Of a DNA stretch of 55,759 nucleotides, positions 1-8,431 are shown piece by piece; within the stretch, counting starts at the first letter, position 1; the number at the start of each line of letters is the position of its first letter. A program made the position numbers and the translations under genes. The notes beneath the pieces are model-generated. The model saw nothing but the letters and a program-made list of their open reading frames with translations. It did not search any database and had not been told where the DNA came from. This DNA comes from Alphaproteobacteria bacterium (lineage in GTDB: Bacteria > Pseudomonadota > Alphaproteobacteria > Micavibrionales > Micavibrionaceae), in contig JAJRYK010000021.1 of the NCBI GenBank assembly GCA_024275825.1, forward strand, positions 1-55,759, given 5' to 3'.

Positions 1-136
1 ATACAACGGCATTCCTGAAAAGCAATTTTATTGGTTCTTAAAAGAAACGGAATTTAGGTTTAATTATGGGTCGCATAAAGAGCAGTTAAAAACGCTCAAA
101 AAATGGACAAATTTATAACTTATCTACGACAGCCCC
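1..136 (+). mobile_element. Right end of an IS1595-type insertion sequence, cut by the window start
   Basis: The first 118 bases encode the end of a transposase, and directly after it lies AACTTATCTACGACAGCCCC (117-136). Read on the other strand this begins GGGGCTGTCG, which looks like an insertion-sequence terminal inverted repeat. The rest of the element lies outside the window, so the matching left repeat and the target duplication cannot be seen. Family assignment rests on the transposase C-terminus. The exact outer boundary is inferred. Confidence 0.6.
2..118 (+). CDS. IS1595-family transposase, C-terminal fragment (5' end outside window)
   Basis: The open frame from base 2 encodes 38 residues and a TAA. 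It contains YNGIP, a K-x-F-Y-W-F-L-K-E stretch, FRFNYGS and a final LKTLKKW. This is the ending I know from IS1595-type DDE transposases, where the segment follows the last catalytic acidic residue. Only the tail is visible, so whether the full gene is intact is unknown. The bases around it are AT-rich compared with the core genes. Confidence 0.72.
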   Translation, partial: YNGIPEKQFYWFLKETEFRFNYGSHKEQLKTLKKWTNL

Positions 137-161
137 AAAAAATATATAGAAAGATTAAAGA

Positions 162-602
162 ATGAAACGTGAAAAAATACATGCAGAGTACTTGGTTTCT
201 CTCTTTAACAGCGTTGTTAAGCTTATTGATAATTCTAAGAATACAATGAATTATTTAAGTGAGATAAGTGGAGCATTTAATGCCGTTAAGGAAATTGTTG
301 AGATGTCAGAGCGTTGTGAATTTTTCACCCACGGCTGCTGCTTTTCTGTTGGTCCCGATGATGATTACTTCGAGGTTGATTTATCAAATATACTGGCGGG
401 TGTTAGGCGTCTTGGCAGGGCATGTGAGGCCGTTGACTCGGAGGCTTTTAGAAAAAAAGTGAAAGCCGAGAATTCTATACTTAGCGGTTTTTTACCGCCG
501 GAAAATGTTCCTGCTGTGGTCGAGGGGGGCGCCATGCTCACTAATGCTCAGAACGAGGCTATCGAGCTGGAAGCTATATTAGGGCAGCTAACAAGCGGCT
601 AA
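162..602 (+). CDS. Hypothetical protein, 146 aa
   Basis: I do not recognise this protein. It is soluble-looking, with no signal peptide or membrane segment. It has a helical N-terminal half, a middle part with cysteines (RCEFF and HGCCF near residues 51-60), and an alanine-rich C-terminus. The ATG follows a weak AGAAAG purine stretch. The gene is AT-rich and lies between an insertion-sequence end and the convergent DHH phosphoesterase gene, whose stop is two bases away. That setting suggests recently acquired accessory DNA, which is inference only. Coding status is likely because the frame is long and ends neatly at the neighbour. Confidence 0.6.
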   Translation: MKREKIHAEYLVSLFNSVVKLIDNSKNTMNYLSEISGAFNAVKEIVEMSERCEFFTHGCCFSVGPDDDYFEVDLSNILAGVRRLGRACEAVDSEAFRKKVKAENSILSGFLPPENVPAVVEGGAMLTNAQNEAIELEAILGQLTSG

Positions 603-603
603 A

Positions 604-1569
604 TCACCCATCAGCCGTGATTTTTTCTACGATTTCGTTGAGGGCGTCTTCGGCTTTTAGGTTCTCAATCTGGCATGTGCCTGCCGCCTTGTGTCCGCCG
701 CCGCCGTAGCTGAGGCAGAGCGTGCCGATATCGGTCTTGCTGGTGCGGTTTAAGATAGATTTACCGATGGCCAGCACTGTGTTTTGCTTGTTCTTGCCCC
801 AAAGGATATGCATAGAGATATTACATTGCGGGAACAGCGCGTAAATCATGAAGCGGTTTCCGGCCCAGATGGTTTCTTCCTGACGCAGATCTAGAATGAT
901 CAGGTTATCATTGATGGTGGCGCAGCGCTGGATTTGTTCCTTGAATTTGGCTTGATGATCAAAATACAGATCGGTGCGCTCTTTCACATCCTGCAGCTCC
1001 AGAATATCGGCGATATCCTTATGGTCGCGGCAAAAATCGATCAGCTTCATCATGAGCTGATAGTTGGAGATGTTAAAGTCGCGAAAACGGCCAAGGCCAG
1101 AGCGCGAATCCATGATAAAGCTGAGCAAGACCCAGCCCTGTGGATTAAGGATTTCATCCTTGCTGAAATCAGCGGAATCGGCCTTGTCTACCGCGGCCAT
1201 CATGTCATCGGTGACATTCGTGAATGTCTCGGCGCCGCCGAAATAATCATAAACCACGCGCGCCGCCGATGGCGCGCCCGGGTCGATGATGCGGTTGTTG
1301 AGGTCTTCAGAAAGGCGCTCCGTCTCGCTGGCATGATGATCAAACGCCATGAACACACCGGGGACATAGGGCAAATTGGTGGTGATATCATCCGGGCCGA
1401 TATCGATCAAACCGTCCTGCATATCCTTTGGGTGGGCAAAGGTGATGTCGTCGATCAAGTCCAGCTCTTTCAACAAGACACCGCAGACGAGGCCGTCCAT
1501 ATCGCTGCGTGTGATCAGGCGGTATTTTTTGCCCTTTTCAGGCATTAATTTATTGGCGGATTGTGACAT
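604..1569 (-). CDS. DHH family phosphoesterase
   Basis: 321-residue protein of the DHH/DHHA1 superfamily, whose members hydrolyse phosphoester bonds in nucleotides, short oligoribonucleotides or polyphosphate using Mn2+. Seen motifs: SDMDG at residues 22-26 (the D-x-D metal motif), AFDHH with the DHH triad at about 77-79, and a glycine-rich GGGGHKAAG near the C-terminus, which is the DHHA1 substrate-binding loop. No signal peptide or membrane segment, so cytoplasmic. The exact substrate cannot be read from sequence; it could be an exopolyphosphatase-like or oligoribonuclease-like enzyme. It is followed upstream by a palindromic repeat and then clpX on the same strand. Confidence 0.85.
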   Translation of the reverse strand: MSQSANKLMPEKGKKYRLITRSDMDGLVCGVLLKELDLIDDITFAHPKDMQDGLIDIGPDDITTNLPYVPGVFMAFDHHASETERLSEDLNNRIIDPGAPSAARVVYDYFGGAETFTNVTDDMMAAVDKADSADFSKDEILNPQGWVLLSFIMDSRSGLGRFRDFNISNYQLMMKLIDFCRDHKDIADILELQDVKERTDLYFDHQAKFKEQIQRCATINDNLIILDLRQEETIWAGNRFMIYALFPQCNISMHILWGKNKQNTVLAIGKSILNRTSKTDIGTLCLSYGGGGHKAAGTCQIENLKAEDALNEIVEKITADG

Positions 1570-1682
1570 GTTTTGGACTTTCCCACGTTAAATATCAGAG
1601 CATTGTGACTTACGAGTATACACCATACTTCGTTGATGTTTTATTAAAATTTAGCGTTTTCAGGTGGCTTGTGCCACTTATC

Positions 1683-1768
1683 CGTCATTGCGAGCGTAAG
1701 CGAAGCAATCCGGAGCGTTATGCTCTATAGTGTGGATTGCCGCGTCGCTGCGCTCCTCGCAATGACGG
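1683..1768. repeat. Palindromic intergenic repeat, GTCATTGCGAGC type
   Basis: An imperfect 86-base palindrome: CGTCATTGCGAGCG and AAGCAATCC on the left match GGATTGCCGCG and CTCGCAATGACGG on the right. It lies between the stop of clpX and the upstream region of the DHH gene, both on the minus strand. It could fold into a long hairpin in RNA and might end or stabilise the clpX transcript; that role is inferred. Repeats with this core are common in gaps of many bacterial genomes. It differs in sequence from the GTCATCCCG palindromes elsewhere in this window. Confidence 0.85.
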
Positions 1769-1788
1769 CATGGGGCGCAGTAAAAACG

Positions 1789-3075
1789 TTAAGCCTCTTT
1801 TCCCGCCTTCTTACCCTTGCTTGCGGCTTTTTTCTTTTTTTCTGCGAAAACATACACTGGCGTTTTGTCTTTTCTGACGGTGTCTTCGCTGATGATAACC
1901 TCTTCAATACCGTCCATGTCCGGCAGGTCATACATGGTGTCGAGCAGCATATTTTCTAAAATAGAGCGCAGGCCCCGCGCGCCGGTTTTGCGCTCAATGG
2001 CTTGCTCCGCAATGGCTTTCAGGGCCTTGTCCTTAAAGGTTAGCTCCGCGCCCTCCATCTCAAACAGCTTCTTATATTGCTTCACCAGCGCATTTTTCGG
2101 CTCGGTCAAGATGGTGATCAGCGCGTCCACATCAAGATTCTCCAGCGTGGCGATAACAGGCAGGCGGCCAACAAATTCAGGGATCAGGCCATATTTAAGA
2201 AGGTCCTCCGGCTCCAAATCTTGTAAGATTTCGCCGGTATCGCGCTCTTCGCTTTCCTTGATGTCTGCACCAAAGCCGATGGTGGAGCCGCGTCCGCGCG
2301 CTTCGATTACTTTATCCAGCCCGGCAAATGCGCCGCCGCAGATAAACAAAATGTCCTTTGTGTCGACCTGCAGGAATTCCTGCTGCGGATGCTTGCGCCC
2401 GCCCTGCGGCGGCACGCTGGCCACGGTGCCTTCCATCAGTTTCAGAAGTGCTTGCTGCACCCCCTCGCCAGACACATCGCGGGTGATGGACGGATTGTCG
2501 GATTTGCGGGAGATTTTGTCAATCTCATCAATATAGACGATTCCCTTTTGCGCACGCTCCACATTGTAATCAGAGGCTTGCAGTAGTTTCAGGACGATAT
2601 TCTCAACATCCTCACCAACATAACCGGCCTCGGTCAATGTGGTGGCATCGGCCATGGTGAAGGGCACATCAAGAACGCGCGCAATGGTCTGCGCCAGCAG
2701 CGTTTTGCCGCACCCCGTTGGGCCAAGGATCAGGATATTTGATTTGGCCAGTTCAAGTTCCGAGCTGCTCTCGCCATGTTCCAGGCGTTTATAGTGATTA
2801 TGAACGGCCACGGACAGCATACGCTTGGCGCCCTCTTGCCCAATCACATAATCATCAAGGAAGCCCTTAATCTCGCTGGGGGAGGGGATGCCATCTTCGC
2901 CGCGTACAATTTGCGTTTTATCTTCCTCGCGGATGATGTCCATGCATAGCTCAACGCACTCATTACACACAAACACATTCGGTCCGGCAATCAGCTTGCG
3001 GACCTCGTGCTGGCTCTTGCCGCAGAAGGAGCAATAAAGAGTGTTTTTTGAATCGCTTGAGTCTGACTTACTCAT
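1789..3075 (-). CDS. clpX: ATP-dependent Clp protease, ATP-binding subunit ClpX
   Basis: 428 residues, the usual ClpX length. The hexameric AAA+ unfoldase recognises tagged proteins and feeds them into the ClpP chamber. An N-terminal zinc-binding domain has Cys15, Cys18, Cys37 and Cys40. It is followed by Walker A GPTGCGKT near residue 118, Walker [10 protein letters not shown], the sensor and arginine-finger region around [12 protein letters not shown], and the GARGLRS sensor-2 motif. The C-terminus is lysine-rich ([11 protein letters not shown]). clpP, often just upstream, is not beside it here; the upstream neighbour is the divergent sufE. The ATG sits on the conserved start [19 protein letters not shown]. 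Confidence 0.97.
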   Translation of the reverse strand: MSKSDSSDSKNTLYCSFCGKSQHEVRKLIAGPNVFVCNECVELCMDIIREEDKTQIVRGEDGIPSPSEIKGFLDDYVIGQEGAKRMLSVAVHNHYKRLEHGESSSELELAKSNILILGPTGCGKTLLAQTIARVLDVPFTMADATTLTEAGYVGEDVENIVLKLLQASDYNVERAQKGIVYIDEIDKISRKSDNPSITRDVSGEGVQQALLKLMEGTVASVPPQGGRKHPQQEFLQVDTKDILFICGGAFAGLDKVIEARGRGSTIGFGADIKESEERDTGEILQDLEPEDLLKYGLIPEFVGRLPVIATLENLDVDALITILTEPKNALVKQYKKLFEMEGAELTFKDKALKAIAEQAIERKTGARGLRSILENMLLDTMYDLPDMDGIEEVIISEDTVRKDKTPVYVFAEKKKKAASKGKKAGKEA

Positions 3076-3270
3076 AAAAGGAATCCTATGGTTCTTGTTT
3101 CACCGCAAATCAAAAATGATTTGTTCTTTTCAATCTAGCCAAGGCCCCGGCCTGCGCGCAAGCCCTTAAAGCAGTTAATTTAGAGTTTTTACGGTTTAAT
3201 TCCACATTCTATGTGTTTCACCTTAACTGTAATTGTATTATAAGGACCTTATATAAAGGCTTAAGAGGTT

Positions 3271-3693
3271 ATGGAAGAAGCGATGCAAGATGATGGCTTA
3301 AATGAACTGGTAGAGGATTTTGCCCTGTTTGATGATTGGGAGGATCGTTATCGCTATCTGATTGATCTAGGGCGCAACCTGCCGGTGATGGAGGATGCGC
3401 TGAAGACGGAGCAAACGTTAGTGCGCGGCTGTACCTCACGCGTGTGGATGTATGCAACTATTGAGGATGGCGTGTTTCATTTCGTCGCCGACAGCGATGC
3501 CCATATCGTGCGCGGCCTGATTGCGCTGCTCATGCGCGTGTATGAGGGGCGGGCAGTGAGCGAGATTGCCAGCATTGATATTGATGCCGCGTTTAAAGAG
3601 ATCGGCCTGGACCAACATCTCTCCCCCAACCGCCGCAGCGGGTTCTTCGCGATGGTGGAGCGGGTTAGGGCGTTGTCTGTTATTGAAGGTTAG
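3271..3693 (+). CDS. sufE: SufE-like cysteine desulfurase activator
   Basis: 140-residue SufE-type protein that accepts sulfane sulfur from the cysteine desulfurase SufS and passes it to the Fe-S scaffold. The acceptor cysteine lies in RGCTSRVW (Cys54), matching the family motif G-C-x-S-x-V-W. The C-terminal part (IGLDQHLSPNRRSGFFAM) is the conserved LSPxRxxG segment. No other suf genes are in view, so it stands alone and is divergent from clpX. The start at 3271 is preceded by AAGAGG only two bases away; Met5 at 3283 is an alternative start. Its stop overlaps the convergent orphan gene by four bases. Confidence 0.95.
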   Translation: MEEAMQDDGLNELVEDFALFDDWEDRYRYLIDLGRNLPVMEDALKTEQTLVRGCTSRVWMYATIEDGVFHFVADSDAHIVRGLIALLMRVYEGRAVSEIASIDIDAAFKEIGLDQHLSPNRRSGFFAMVERVRALSVIEG

Positions 3694-4757
3694 GCAATAT
3701 TTGATTCTGGCCGATCTTCTGTTTTAATTATAGTGTTGAGTTCTACATCATCTGCGAGTTCTGGGATGTGATGTTTTAGCGCGCGCCTGCTAAAGTTGTA
3801 CCAGGCTTCAGATGTCATCATTTCTTCTATAAATTGCTTAGCTTCTTCGTGTTGGTTGATGCTGTCCTCTACCTGATCATATGAGTATCCAAAAAGCTTC
3901 CTAACTTCTATTTCACGTTGTCCACCGCCATGGAAATATAGCCTTGAGCCCTCAAGGATTCCCGCGTGTAGTGGTGACTCATCCGTGCTTATTTTATTGT
4001 ACATTTTATAAATTTCGGCTTCGTTATCATTAAGTCTTTCTGAAGAAATAAAGCGGTCAATGACAATCACGAACTCGGGGTTTTCATATGGCAATGCATT
4101 CGCAAGTTTCTGTGTTTTTCCTCCCCCAAGAAAACTCACAGTTAGTTTGTTAGGGGCGAATAAGTCCGGATCAATTTTTTCTGCATACCCCATGTAGAGG
4201 CCCCGCTCTCCAGGCAAGGCAATGGGAAAGACTTCATCTTCGGTAAATGCGTCAGCATTGCTGCTCAAAACATTACTTAACGTTATAGACAATGCCGTCA
4301 TGAAATTAAATGTTTCTCCCCGATAATTAATGCCGAAAGCTGTTCTTGAAATGTGAGAGTCTTCGACATCCCGCAATACGAGTTCCAGGGGGAAGTGACG
4401 TTCCACAAAAAATAAGTTCGTTTCTGACGCAGAAAACTTAAAGCCCATAACCTTGTAGTAGGATGAATCATCTGGATCAGGGTCAAAATAGCTAAGCGTT
4501 CTTCTTGCTTTTTTTCCTTTGTTGTTGATTTCTGGTTTGGGTGTACAAATCTTTAAGCGCGTTGCTGATGTTTGTTCATCAAAAGCTTTTTTCAGCGCCA
4601 TTATGTGGAGTGCACCAAATTTCCCAGTTTCTACAGCGCCGGAGCATTTGCTGAAAGCTTGGTAATGCCTACTGCCCTGGAATTCGTTTAAATCATCAAT
4701 TGTTTGTTGTTGATATTCCAGAGCTTTTTCTTGTGATGGTCGCCTTATTCTATACAT
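3690..4757 (-). CDS. Hypothetical protein, 355 aa, AT-rich orphan
   Basis: Not recognised. A soluble, charged protein without signal peptide or transmembrane segment. Notable parts are a basic N-terminus (MYRIRRPSQ), a KGKKARR stretch near residue 80, an acidic DPDPDDSSYY just after it, and GGGKTQK near residue 215, which resembles a P-loop only superficially (no G-x4-GK[ST]). The DNA is clearly richer in A+T than clpX or hisS around it and has several rarer codons, pointing to horizontal gain. It sits between sufE (convergent, four-base overlap) and a secreted-protein gene on the same strand. No function is proposed. Confidence 0.65.
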   Translation of the reverse strand: MYRIRRPSQEKALEYQQQTIDDLNEFQGSRHYQAFSKCSGAVETGKFGALHIMALKKAFDEQTSATRLKICTPKPEINNKGKKARRTLSYFDPDPDDSSYYKVMGFKFSASETNLFFVERHFPLELVLRDVEDSHISRTAFGINYRGETFNFMTALSITLSNVLSSNADAFTEDEVFPIALPGERGLYMGYAEKIDPDLFAPNKLTVSFLGGGKTQKLANALPYENPEFVIVIDRFISSERLNDNEAEIYKMYNKISTDESPLHAGILEGSRLYFHGGGQREIEVRKLFGYSYDQVEDSINQHEEAKQFIEEMMTSEAWYNFSRRALKHHIPELADDVELNTIIKTEDRPESNIA

Positions 4758-4869
4758 TTTTAATGTGTAACCTCACCTATTTTTTATATGTAATTAATTG
4801 TTTTTATAATACATCCTTTAGGGAAGGTGTCAACAGTTTTTGGAAATGTAAAATCAATATATGCATTAA

Positions 4870-5523
4870 TTATTTTTCTGCCGTAGGGGCGTTGTCTTTT
4901 CTATACCCAACACTGCGCAATATCTCACTAAACAGCGCATCTGCATCATCCGCTGCCTCGCCGATCAGCTCGGCTTCTACAGACAGGGCGGAGCGGTTGC
5001 CGATCCAGAGTTGGGCGATGTAGAGGGTGGGAGTTTTTCCGACCAGGCCGGAGCCGACCAGGCCGGCTTGTTTATAGCGCTCCTCCTCGCGGAAGGATGT
5101 CTCGAAGGTTTGCACGGCACTTCGGCTGGTCATAGCGCGCAGGGTTGATTTCATTACCTCTGCGTTATATTTTTCTTTGACCTCTTCACCGATGGGGTTG
5201 CAAATCACGCGGAAATTGACGGTGGAGGACAGGGCGAAGACTTTGGTGTAGCTGATTTGGTCATAGCATTTAGCCTTAGCCTCATCCTCGCAGCGGCGGG
5301 TTTTGTAGGGCGCTTCCGGGAATGTGACGGAGAATTCGCAAAAGTCAGGCGCGTAGGTGGATTGGGCGGTATCTTGCGCAAAGCTTGATTGCATTGTGCC
5401 TATAAGCCAAAGAAAAACAAACCACCAAGACACCAAGGCACCAAGATTTTTGTAAGAATGTTTAAATACTAATTCTTTTCTTGGTGTCTTGGTGCCTTGG
5501 TGGTTAAAAATCTTTTTATTCAT
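4870..5523 (-). CDS. Secreted hypothetical protein with repeat-derived N-terminus, 217 aa
   Basis: The mature part, from about QDTAQSTYAPDFCEF, is an unrecognised periplasmic-type protein of about 170 residues with four or five cysteines. Ahead of it is a hydrophobic stretch (WWFVFLWLIG) ending in SSFAQ, which looks like a signal peptidase I site. Codons 7-37 are encoded by a long hairpin repeat (5419-5507), giving the peptide NHQGTKTPRK and later LGALVSWWFV. The ATG at 5523 overlaps the hisS stop by eight bases, allowing translational coupling. An internal TTG or GTG inside the right part of the repeat is an alternative start. The original N-terminus was probably replaced by the repeat. Confidence 0.65.
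   Translation of the reverse strand: MNKKIFNHQGTKTPRKELVFKHSYKNLGALVSWWFVFLWLIGTMQSSFAQDTAQSTYAPDFCEFSVTFPEAPYKTRRCEDEAKAKCYDQISYTKVFALSSTVNFRVICNPIGEEVKEKYNAEVMKSTLRAMTSRSAVQTFETSFREEERYKQAGLVGSGLVGKTPTLYIAQLWIGNRSALSVEAELIGEAADDADALFSEILRSVGYRKDNAPTAEK
5419..5507. repeat. Long hairpin repeat, CACCAAG-unit type
   Basis: Two arms of about 26 bases, ACCACCAAGACACCAAGG on the left and CCTTGGTGGT at the far right end, are near-perfect inverted copies around an AT-rich loop of about 33 bases. Each arm is made of short repeated units (ACCAAGRC). It lies at the junction of hisS and the secreted-protein gene, and overlaps the start of the latter. It is one of five complete hairpins in the window with this architecture but different unit sequences. 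Confidence 0.88.
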
Positions 5524-7108
5524 CCGGCGACCATTTTGCAGGATCAGCGCTCACCTGCTTGCCGCTATCCATGTTCTTCACCTCATGATCTGCTCCATCT
5601 TCAAAGGGCGGGAACCAGACGTAAGGAATGCCCTTTTTCTCCGCATAGGCCAGTTGGCGCTTTAGCTTGGCGGTTGTGTTGTGCCAAACTTCGACATTAA
5701 AGCCGCGCTTTCTTAGTATGCGCCCCACTTCTTGCATTTTACATAATGCGATTTGGGTGGGCGAAGAGGGGGAGCTGTCTGTGTTGGGGGCCGCAGGTGT
5801 GCTGGAAGCTGTGTCGGAGGTGTTGGGGGCTGTAGCTGTGTCGAGGGAGGCCGCTGTGCTGGAGGCGATCGCTGTGTTAGAGGCCGCATCTGTGTTAGGC
5901 GCGTGCGCGGCGGGGTCTGTATCGCTAGGGATGTGCGGTGAGGTAATCAATATGTCGGCCGGGGAGTGGCGGCGCGTATCAAGTTTGCCCTTAACTCGCA
6001 GGCGATCAAACAGACGTGAAAACCCGATGGAGATGCCTACACCGGGCAGGGTTTTATTGATATAGCTGCTGGCCAGATCATCATACCGCCCGCCGGAACA
6101 AATCGAGCCATAGCCCGGATCATCAAGGAAAACCGTCTCATACACCGTGCCGGTATAATAATCCAGCCCGCGCACGATCGACAGATCCGCAACGACTGCT
6201 CCTTCTGGCAGGTGGGAGAGTTGTTCCATCACGAATGAGAGTTCCTCCACGCCTTCTTTTAGAGTAGGGTGGCTGGTGTCTATATCTTTGCAACCTACCA
6301 AAGCATCTTCTAATTCATTTCCTGAAGAGTATTTAATTTTACATAATTCTACAAAGGGGACTATAAGATTTTGAACACTGGATCGATAGCCTGCTTGAAT
6401 AAAGGTTTCCTCAATACGTTGGAGAACAATTTTCTGTCCTAACTTATCAAGCTTATCTATGTCTCTTAATATTTTTGGTATCAAATTAGGATCAACCTTA
6501 GATGTGCTTTCATCTTCGTTGGGAATATTTAGGCTGTCCAAAAACCCCATCAATATCTTCCGATTTGAAATACGGATCTGGATTTTCTCGCCGTCCATAC
6601 CGGGCAGGCTCGACAGGATTTCCCAGATGATCGCGGGCATTTCACCGTCAAAATGTAGCGGCAGATTATCGACATTAATCACGTCAATATCGCATTGGTA
6701 AAACTCACGAAAGCGCCCGGCTTGCGGTCGCTCTCCGCGCCAAACACGCTGTATCTGATAGCGCTTGAACGGGAAGATCAGATCATTGAAATGCTGCGCG
6801 ACATAGCGCGCCAGGGGAATCGTCTGGTCGAAATGCAGCGCAAGTCGCGCATCTTTATCGCCCTCTTCCTTATGCAGGCGCTCCAGCACGTAAATCTCTT
6901 TATCCACATCCGCCTCGCCATCGCCGCCTTTGGCATTAATAACGTCCAGCGCCTCCACACTCGGCGTTTCGATGGAGCAATAGCCATAGCGCTCAAACGT
7001 CGCGCGGATATGGTTAAACCATTGCTGCTCCACAATCCGCTCGTTCGGGAGCCATTCGGGAAAGCCGCTAATGGGTTTGGGTTTGTATATTTGTTTTTTG
7101 TTGCTCAT
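5516..7108 (-). CDS. hisS: Histidyl-tRNA synthetase with a low-complexity linker
   Basis: Class II synthetase charging tRNA-His. Motif 2 region is seen as FKRYQIQRVWRGERPQ and the histidine-A signature as VRGLDYYTGTVYE; motif 3 lies at GVGISIGFSRL. The C-terminal anticodon-binding domain follows (ALCKMQEVGRILRKRGFNVEVW). At 530 residues it is longer than the usual 420-500. The excess is a stretch of about 60 residues (roughly 395-457) made of A, S, T, N, D and P only, between the catalytic core and the anticodon domain. The ATG overlaps the stop of the upstream ORF6N gene (ATGA), so the two are probably co-translated. Confidence 0.96.
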   Translation of the reverse strand: MSNKKQIYKPKPISGFPEWLPNERIVEQQWFNHIRATFERYGYCSIETPSVEALDVINAKGGDGEADVDKEIYVLERLHKEEGDKDARLALHFDQTIPLARYVAQHFNDLIFPFKRYQIQRVWRGERPQAGRFREFYQCDIDVINVDNLPLHFDGEMPAIIWEILSSLPGMDGEKIQIRISNRKILMGFLDSLNIPNEDESTSKVDPNLIPKILRDIDKLDKLGQKIVLQRIEETFIQAGYRSSVQNLIVPFVELCKIKYSSGNELEDALVGCKDIDTSHPTLKEGVEELSFVMEQLSHLPEGAVVADLSIVRGLDYYTGTVYETVFLDDPGYGSICSGGRYDDLASSYINKTLPGVGISIGFSRLFDRLRVKGKLDTRRHSPADILITSPHIPSDTDPAAHAPNTDAASNTAIASSTAASLDTATAPNTSDTASSTPAAPNTDSSPSSPTQIALCKMQEVGRILRKRGFNVEVWHNTTAKLKRQLAYAEKKGIPYVWFPPFEDGADHEVKNMDSGKQVSADPAKWSPDE

Positions 7109-7623
7109 TTTTTATCTTTCTTTACAACCTTAAACCCTATGGGGTTTTTCTGCGGTGGATTGGGCGGCATAAGAAGCTTGTCCAGCTCCTCATAAAGCCG
7201 GGAAATATGGTGGTCGTGCTCATGAATTTTGCGCGCCAAATCTTCGTTACTGGCCAGCATTTGGCGGAGTTTCACAAATGTTCGCATGATGCTGATATTG
7301 ATTTGAACGGCGCGATCGCTTCTTAAAACAGAGGATAGCATTGAAACGCCAAGCTCAGTAAAGGCCCGCGGCGCTGTTCGGCGGCCGCCCCAACTTGAGG
7401 TCGCAATTTGCGACCTCAAGTTTTCAAGTTCTTCACTTGATAAACGGAACATAAAATCCTCTGGAAACCTGTCTAGATTTCGCGTGACTTGTTCATTAAG
7501 GCGCTTGGTTTTAACGCCATAAAGATCCGCCAAATCAAAATCCAGCATAACGCTCTGGCCACGTATGAGGTAGATTTGTGATGCGATACGCTCTGCCGGG
7601 ATGATGTTTTTCTTTTTGGCCAT
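7105..7623 (-). CDS. ORF6N domain-containing protein
   Basis: 172 residues from the chosen start MAKKKNIIP. The N-terminal 90 residues match the ORF6N DNA-binding domain found in phage antirepressor-like proteins (IYLIRGQSVMLDFDLADLYG, then NRFPEDFMF-like NLDRFPEDFMFRLS). The tail is helical and basic. Such domains are typical of phage or mobile-element regulators, but here the gene overlaps hisS by an ATGA junction. An upstream in-frame ATG at 7644 lies at the edge of a palindromic repeat and lacks a ribosome site, so I prefer 7623, which also lacks a strong one. Role in the cell is unknown; DNA binding is inferred from the family. Confidence 0.82.
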   Translation of the reverse strand: MAKKKNIIPAERIASQIYLIRGQSVMLDFDLADLYGVKTKRLNEQVTRNLDRFPEDFMFRLSSEELENLRSQIATSSWGGRRTAPRAFTELGVSMLSSVLRSDRAVQINISIMRTFVKLRQMLASNEDLARKIHEHDHHISRLYEELDKLLMPPNPPQKNPIGFKVVKKDKK

Positions 7624-7637
7624 AGAAGATTTTATAG

Positions 7638-7725
7638 CTGTCATCCCGAGCGAAGTCGAGGGATCTAATTAATAAGATAGAGGGTCAGATCTCTCCGCTC
7701 CGCTATAATCCGGTCAAGATGAGAA
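7638..7725. repeat. Palindromic repeat, GTCATCCCGAGC type, degenerate right arm
   Basis: The left arm TGTCATCCCGAGCGAAGTCG continues into AGGGATCT. The right arm is a decayed inverse copy (AGATCTCTCCGCTCC then GGTCAAGATGA). It lies just upstream of the ORF6N gene on the minus strand, so it is part of that gene's leader or promoter region. Same family as the copies in cobT and upstream of accA. Confidence 0.8.
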
Positions 7726-7816
7726 TAATTTCTAAATGTTTTTTTATTGACATAATTTTATGACTAGTGTAGTTTGCAGGAAGATTTTAAAAATTAAGGA
7801 ATTTGGAGAGAAAATT

Positions 7817-8431
7817 ATGAGTATTTTGACCTATAATCGAGTGTTTCAAAGGGCTGCTTATACAGTGGTAACTGTAAGTAGTATCTTGTTGACATCTTGC
7901 GGTTCTGAAAGTGATAAATCCGCGCCTCAAGAGTCCGTGCATGTAGATGTTCCAGAAACGCGAATTTCACTCCTTACATCTATGTCTGAAAGTCCAGAAA
8001 AGCAAATAGAGGGTAATATTAGATTTTGTGCTGTGGCATATCTCGTCGGAGATTATAATGCTGTATTGCAGCGGGGATGTGCTGGGTTGCGGTATGGGCG
8101 AGCCCATAATGTAGAAAAATCACAAGATATAGCGCCTTATGTTTTGGCCGCCTTGGAACTGAGGGTTGAACAGTTAGAAGGGCATGATGATGTTTATGGG
8201 GTTTCTGATTTTATAGTTGATTATGCTCTTGTAAGGCCGTTTATTCTAGCGCGCGCTGTGGAGACAGAATTGAATGACTTGGAAGCACTGAAGTCTCGTT
8301 ATGATGTATTGCATGCGCCAGCTGATTTAGATGCTCAGATTCGGGCATCTTTAGGAAATGAATCAGAGCAGGCAATAGTTTTTTCTTCTACCCCTCAAAC
8401 AAATCCTCCAGCTGACCAACCAGCGCCTTAG
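7817..8431 (+). CDS. Hypothetical lipoprotein, 204 aa
   Basis: The start at 7817 is chosen for its GGAGAG ribosome site seven bases upstream; an in-frame ATG at 7760 would add 19 residues ahead of the signal peptide. A hydrophobic segment ends in the lipobox LTSC, after which lipoprotein signal peptidase would cut, leaving [10 protein letters not shown]. The mature part is mostly helical with no domain I recognise, ending in a proline-rich tail. The last 44 bases overlap the 3' end of cobT on the other strand. The gene is AT-rich against its neighbours. Envelope location is well supported, function unknown. Confidence 0.75.
   Translation: MSILTYNRVFQRAAYTVVTVSSILLTSCGSESDKSAPQESVHVDVPETRISLLTSMSESPEKQIEGNIRFCAVAYLVGDYNAVLQRGCAGLRYGRAHNVEKSQDIAPYVLAALELRVEQLEGHDDVYGVSDFIVDYALVRPFILARAVETELNDLEALKSRYDVLHAPADLDAQIRASLGNESEQAIVFSSTPQTNPPADQPAP

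Noticed and set aside
934-1548. A 204-residue open frame opposite the DHH phosphoesterase gene
   Set aside because: It is wholly antisense to a gene with clear catalytic motifs and looks like a by-product of codon bias; no domain or ribosome site.
4080-4150. P-loop in the 355-residue orphan (GGGKTQK)
   Set aside because: It lacks the G-x4-G-K-[ST] spacing and a Walker B partner.
5740-5925. Repetitive DNA suggestive of a CRISPR array or tandem-repeat locus
   Set aside because: Units are short, imperfect, in frame within hisS and lack regular spacers; it encodes a low-complexity linker.
7638-7725. Possible riboswitch ahead of the ORF6N gene
   Set aside because: The fold is explained by the GTCATCCCG palindrome family, which also occurs inside coding genes here.
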